From contig DAOVQH010000097.1 in assembly GCA_030628755.1 (NCBI GenBank), positions 1-8,120 on the forward strand: a stretch of DNA of 8,120 nt, written 5' to 3'. The translations under genes were made by a program, and so were the position numbers. Of the stretch, positions 6,494 through 8,120 are shown one piece after another (position 1 is the first letter of the stretch; each line of letters opens with the position of its first letter). The notes beneath the pieces are model-generated. The model saw only the letters and a list, made by a program, of their open reading frames with translations. It did no database searches and was not told where the DNA came from. The DNA is from Candidatus Cloacimonadota bacterium. Its GTDB lineage: Bacteria; Cloacimonadota; Cloacimonadia; Cloacimonadales; TCS61.

Positions 6494-6741
6494 TTTCCCT
6501 CAGTTGTATTTACTATTATTATTCAAAACGTAGTTACTTTTATTATAATTAAAATATTGTCAATAAAAATGGTCTAATTACTATTAAATACTAACTAAAT
6601 ATATTATTAATTAATTTATTTATAAAAAAGTCTTGTCAGAAATTATATTGTTTTTATTTTTCGACATGATTTTAAAATAAGTTTCATAACTGATTAACAT
6701 CAAATGTATCGTGTATTAAAACTTGAGAGGAGGGTGTTAAT
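6494..6741. promoter_or_regulatory. AT-rich divergent intergenic region
   Basis: This stretch separates the start codons of the VTC and CotH-like genes and must hold promoters for both. On the - strand a perfect TTGACA (6558-6563) and a perfect TATAAT (6542-6547) occur, but only 10 bp apart, so they cannot form one standard promoter; each would need a weaker partner. On the + strand TTGTCA (6633-6638) and TAAAAT (6673-6678) are the best-looking elements, again without ideal spacing. An 8-base palindrome TTAATTAA sits near the middle within a run of A/T. The shared region allows coordinate control of operon and kinase. No terminator or RNA gene is seen. Confidence 0.45.
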
Positions 6742-8120
6742 ATGAAAAAAATGAAAATATTTTTATATATTAACTTTTTGATTGTAATTTGTTGTTTTAT
6801 GAATAATAAACTTTATTCCCATATTTCGGATATTGTTTTCGATGACACTCAAGTTCATGAGTTTTATCTTACTTTTACTTGGGAAAATTTTTGGGATTCT
6901 CTGTTTGTGAATTATAATAATGGAGATAACGAATACATTCCTGCAACATTTGAATTCAACGATGAAATATATGACAGTGTTGGAGTAAGATTCAAAGGTA
7001 ACGCTTCGATGGTTGCTTATCCATCCAATAAAAAACCTTTTAAAATCAAGTTTAATGAATATATTGAAGACCAGGAATTTTATGGGCTGACAAAATTAAG
7101 TTTAAGTAATGAATTCCTGGATCCAAGCTTTTTACGCGAAAAAATAATGTCTGATGTTATGAATGAATATATCCCAAGTTCTAGGGCTAACTTTATCAAA
7201 TTATTTATTAATGGAGATTATTGGGGTTTATACACAAATGTTGAGCAAATTGACCAGAAATTTGTTGAAATGAATTTTGGTTCTAACGAGGATGGTAATT
7301 TGTTTAAAGGAGACCCTCGCGGTACATTGGAATGGTTGGGTGCAGATCCTGAACCATATTATTTATATTATGAACTTAAAACAAATGAAGTAATTAATGA
7401 CTGGTCTGATTTGATTCATTTTATTGATATCTTAAATAACACAAATATTGAAGAACTACAAGATTCTCTGGAAACAGTTTTCCATTCCCATAATTTTCTG
7501 TTCTTTTCTACATTGAATAACTTCTTCGTAAATTTAGATAGTTATATTTGTAAAGGACATAATTATTATATATATCACCGTACAGATACAGATAAATTTG
7601 TACATATTCCCTGGGATTTGAACCTTTCTTTTGGAAATTATACAATGGGAATGTCACCATCAGAGTTAATAAATTTATCAATCTACTGGACCTTTGAAAT
7701 GGCACCCAGACCTTTAGTTGAACGGATGTTTCAAATTCCCTATTACTGTGAAATATATGAAATGGATTACCAATACATCATAGATAATATTATAATTGAA
7801 GAGGAACTTTTTGCCAGAGTCGATACCCTTGCAGATTTAATAAGACCCGCAGTTTATGCTGACACATTAAAGATGTATTCGGACGAGGATTTTGAAATTA
7901 ATATTAACGAAAATTTGGTTTTTGGAAATGTTACAATTTTTGGGATAAAATCCTATATCACTGAAAGAAGAGAAAGTATTGTTAATCAACTGATGGAGTT
8001 AAATATACGTGATAGAACTACCGGCTTATTCATTAACGAATTTATGGCAGATAACGAAACAACTATTTGTGATGAATTTGGCGAATATGATGACTGGGTT
8101 GAAATTTACAATTCAAATCC
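6742..8120 (+). CDS. Secreted CotH-family atypical kinase, 3' truncated by window end
   Basis: The frame is open from ATG 6742 to the window edge (459 full codons plus two bases). AGGAGGG at 6728-6734 is well placed. A signal peptide (basic K-K-M-K, hydrophobic 6-20, probable cleavage near S26) predicts export. The CotH kinase domain runs from about 38 to 420, with V-G-V-R-F-K-G-N-A-S (80-89), K-P-F-K-I-K-F (98-104), L-S-N-E-F-L-D-P-S-F-L-R-E-K (121-134), N-G-D-Y-W-G-L-Y-T-N-V-E (157-168), N-L-D-S-Y (264-268) and I-P-W-D-L-N-L-S-F-G (289-298). D266 and D292 are the likely catalytic and metal-binding aspartates by analogy with spore-coat kinase CotH. At 429 onward a second domain starts (L-F-I-N-E-F-M-A-D-N, then D-D-W-V-E-I-Y-N), the signature of a lamin-tail domain. 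It is divergent from the VTC operon, and its substrate is unknown. The missing C-terminus may carry a secretion or sorting signal. Confidence 0.9.
   Translation, partial: MKKMKIFLYINFLIVICCFMNNKLYSHISDIVFDDTQVHEFYLTFTWENFWDSLFVNYNNGDNEYIPATFEFNDEIYDSVGVRFKGNASMVAYPSNKKPFKIKFNEYIEDQEFYGLTKLSLSNEFLDPSFLREKIMSDVMNEYIPSSRANFIKLFINGDYWGLYTNVEQIDQKFVEMNFGSNEDGNLFKGDPRGTLEWLGADPEPYYLYYELKTNEVINDWSDLIHFIDILNNTNIEELQDSLETVFHSHNFLFFSTLNNFFVNLDSYICKGHNYYIYHRTDTDKFVHIPWDLNLSFGNYTMGMSPSELINLSIYWTFEMAPRPLVERMFQIPYYCEIYEMDYQYIIDNIIIEEELFARVDTLADLIRPAVYADTLKMYSDEDFEININENLVFGNVTIFGIKSYITERRESIVNQLMELNIRDRTTGLFINEFMADNETTICDEFGEYDDWVEIYNSN

Noticed and set aside
6542..6563. TTGACA and TATAAT on the - strand as a single consensus promoter
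   Set aside because: They are separated by only 10 bp, far from the usual 16-18 bp, so they cannot act together as a standard promoter.
6380..6577. Small + strand open frame across the VTC start and into the intergenic region
   Set aside because: It overlaps the opposing VTC gene for most of its length and its product has no recognisable features; the region is better explained as promoter DNA.
6742..6819. Lipoprotein signal on the CotH-like protein, suggested by a Cys-Cys pair at residues 17-18
   Set aside because: The residues before the cysteines (I-V-I) do not fit a lipobox, which needs a small residue just before the cysteine; a standard signal peptide with cleavage near residue 26 fits better.
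7508..7705. Antisense open frame within the CotH-like gene
   Set aside because: It lies opposite the conserved kinase motifs N-L-D-S-Y and I-P-W-D-L-N, so the + strand gene is clearly the real one.

Overview
The window reads as chromosomal DNA from a low-GC, Gram-negative (double-membrane) bacterium. The evidence is a TolC-type outer-membrane protein with a signal peptide, a HlyD-type periplasmic adaptor, AT-rich coding with standard AGGAGG-like ribosome binding sites, and a secreted CotH-family protein that runs into a lamin-tail-like domain. That last architecture is common in the Bacteroidota/FCB-type phyla (Cloacimonadota, Delongbacteria, Fibrobacterota and relatives). I cannot fix the phylum from the sequence alone. 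No rRNA, tRNA, CRISPR array, transposase or integrase was seen.

Layout. (1) 1-266 is a non-coding leader with an imperfect direct repeat, a possible long hairpin and a TTGACA promoter element. (2) 267-2398, + strand, is a two-gene phosphate-uptake operon: a DUF47/PhoU-like regulator overlapping a PiT-family phosphate permease that carries an unusual ~150-residue soluble C-terminal tail. (3) A hairpin at 2401-2437 sits between the convergent genes and can end transcription from both sides. (4) 2461-6493, - strand, is a tight five-gene operon. In transcription order it encodes a VTC-domain polyphosphate-polymerase-like protein, a DUF4956 membrane protein, a TolC-like outer-membrane protein, a HlyD-like adaptor and a small DUF1737 protein. 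Spacings are 7 bp, a 4-bp overlap, 1 bp and 15 bp. (5) 6494-6741 is a very AT-rich divergent intergenic region. (6) 6742-8120, + strand, is the 5' part of a secreted CotH-family atypical kinase gene cut by the window end.

How it may fit together. VTC, DUF4956 and CotH families are known to occur as neighbours in bacteria. What stands out here is that the VTC/DUF4956 pair is translationally linked to a complete periplasm-plus-outer-membrane conduit (HlyD + TolC) with no ABC ATPase, RND pump or MFS pump in the operon. The VTC protein keeps every expected active-site element of the triphosphate-tunnel fold. A testable reading is that the polymerase makes a polyanion (polyphosphate or a related phosphate polymer) at the inner face of the inner membrane, DUF4956 passes it across, and HlyD/TolC carry it out of the cell, so that polymerisation itself drives export. 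The divergent CotH kinase and the adjacent phosphate importer would then belong to a phosphate-centred surface system. The gene families are seen in the sequence; the integrated function is inference.
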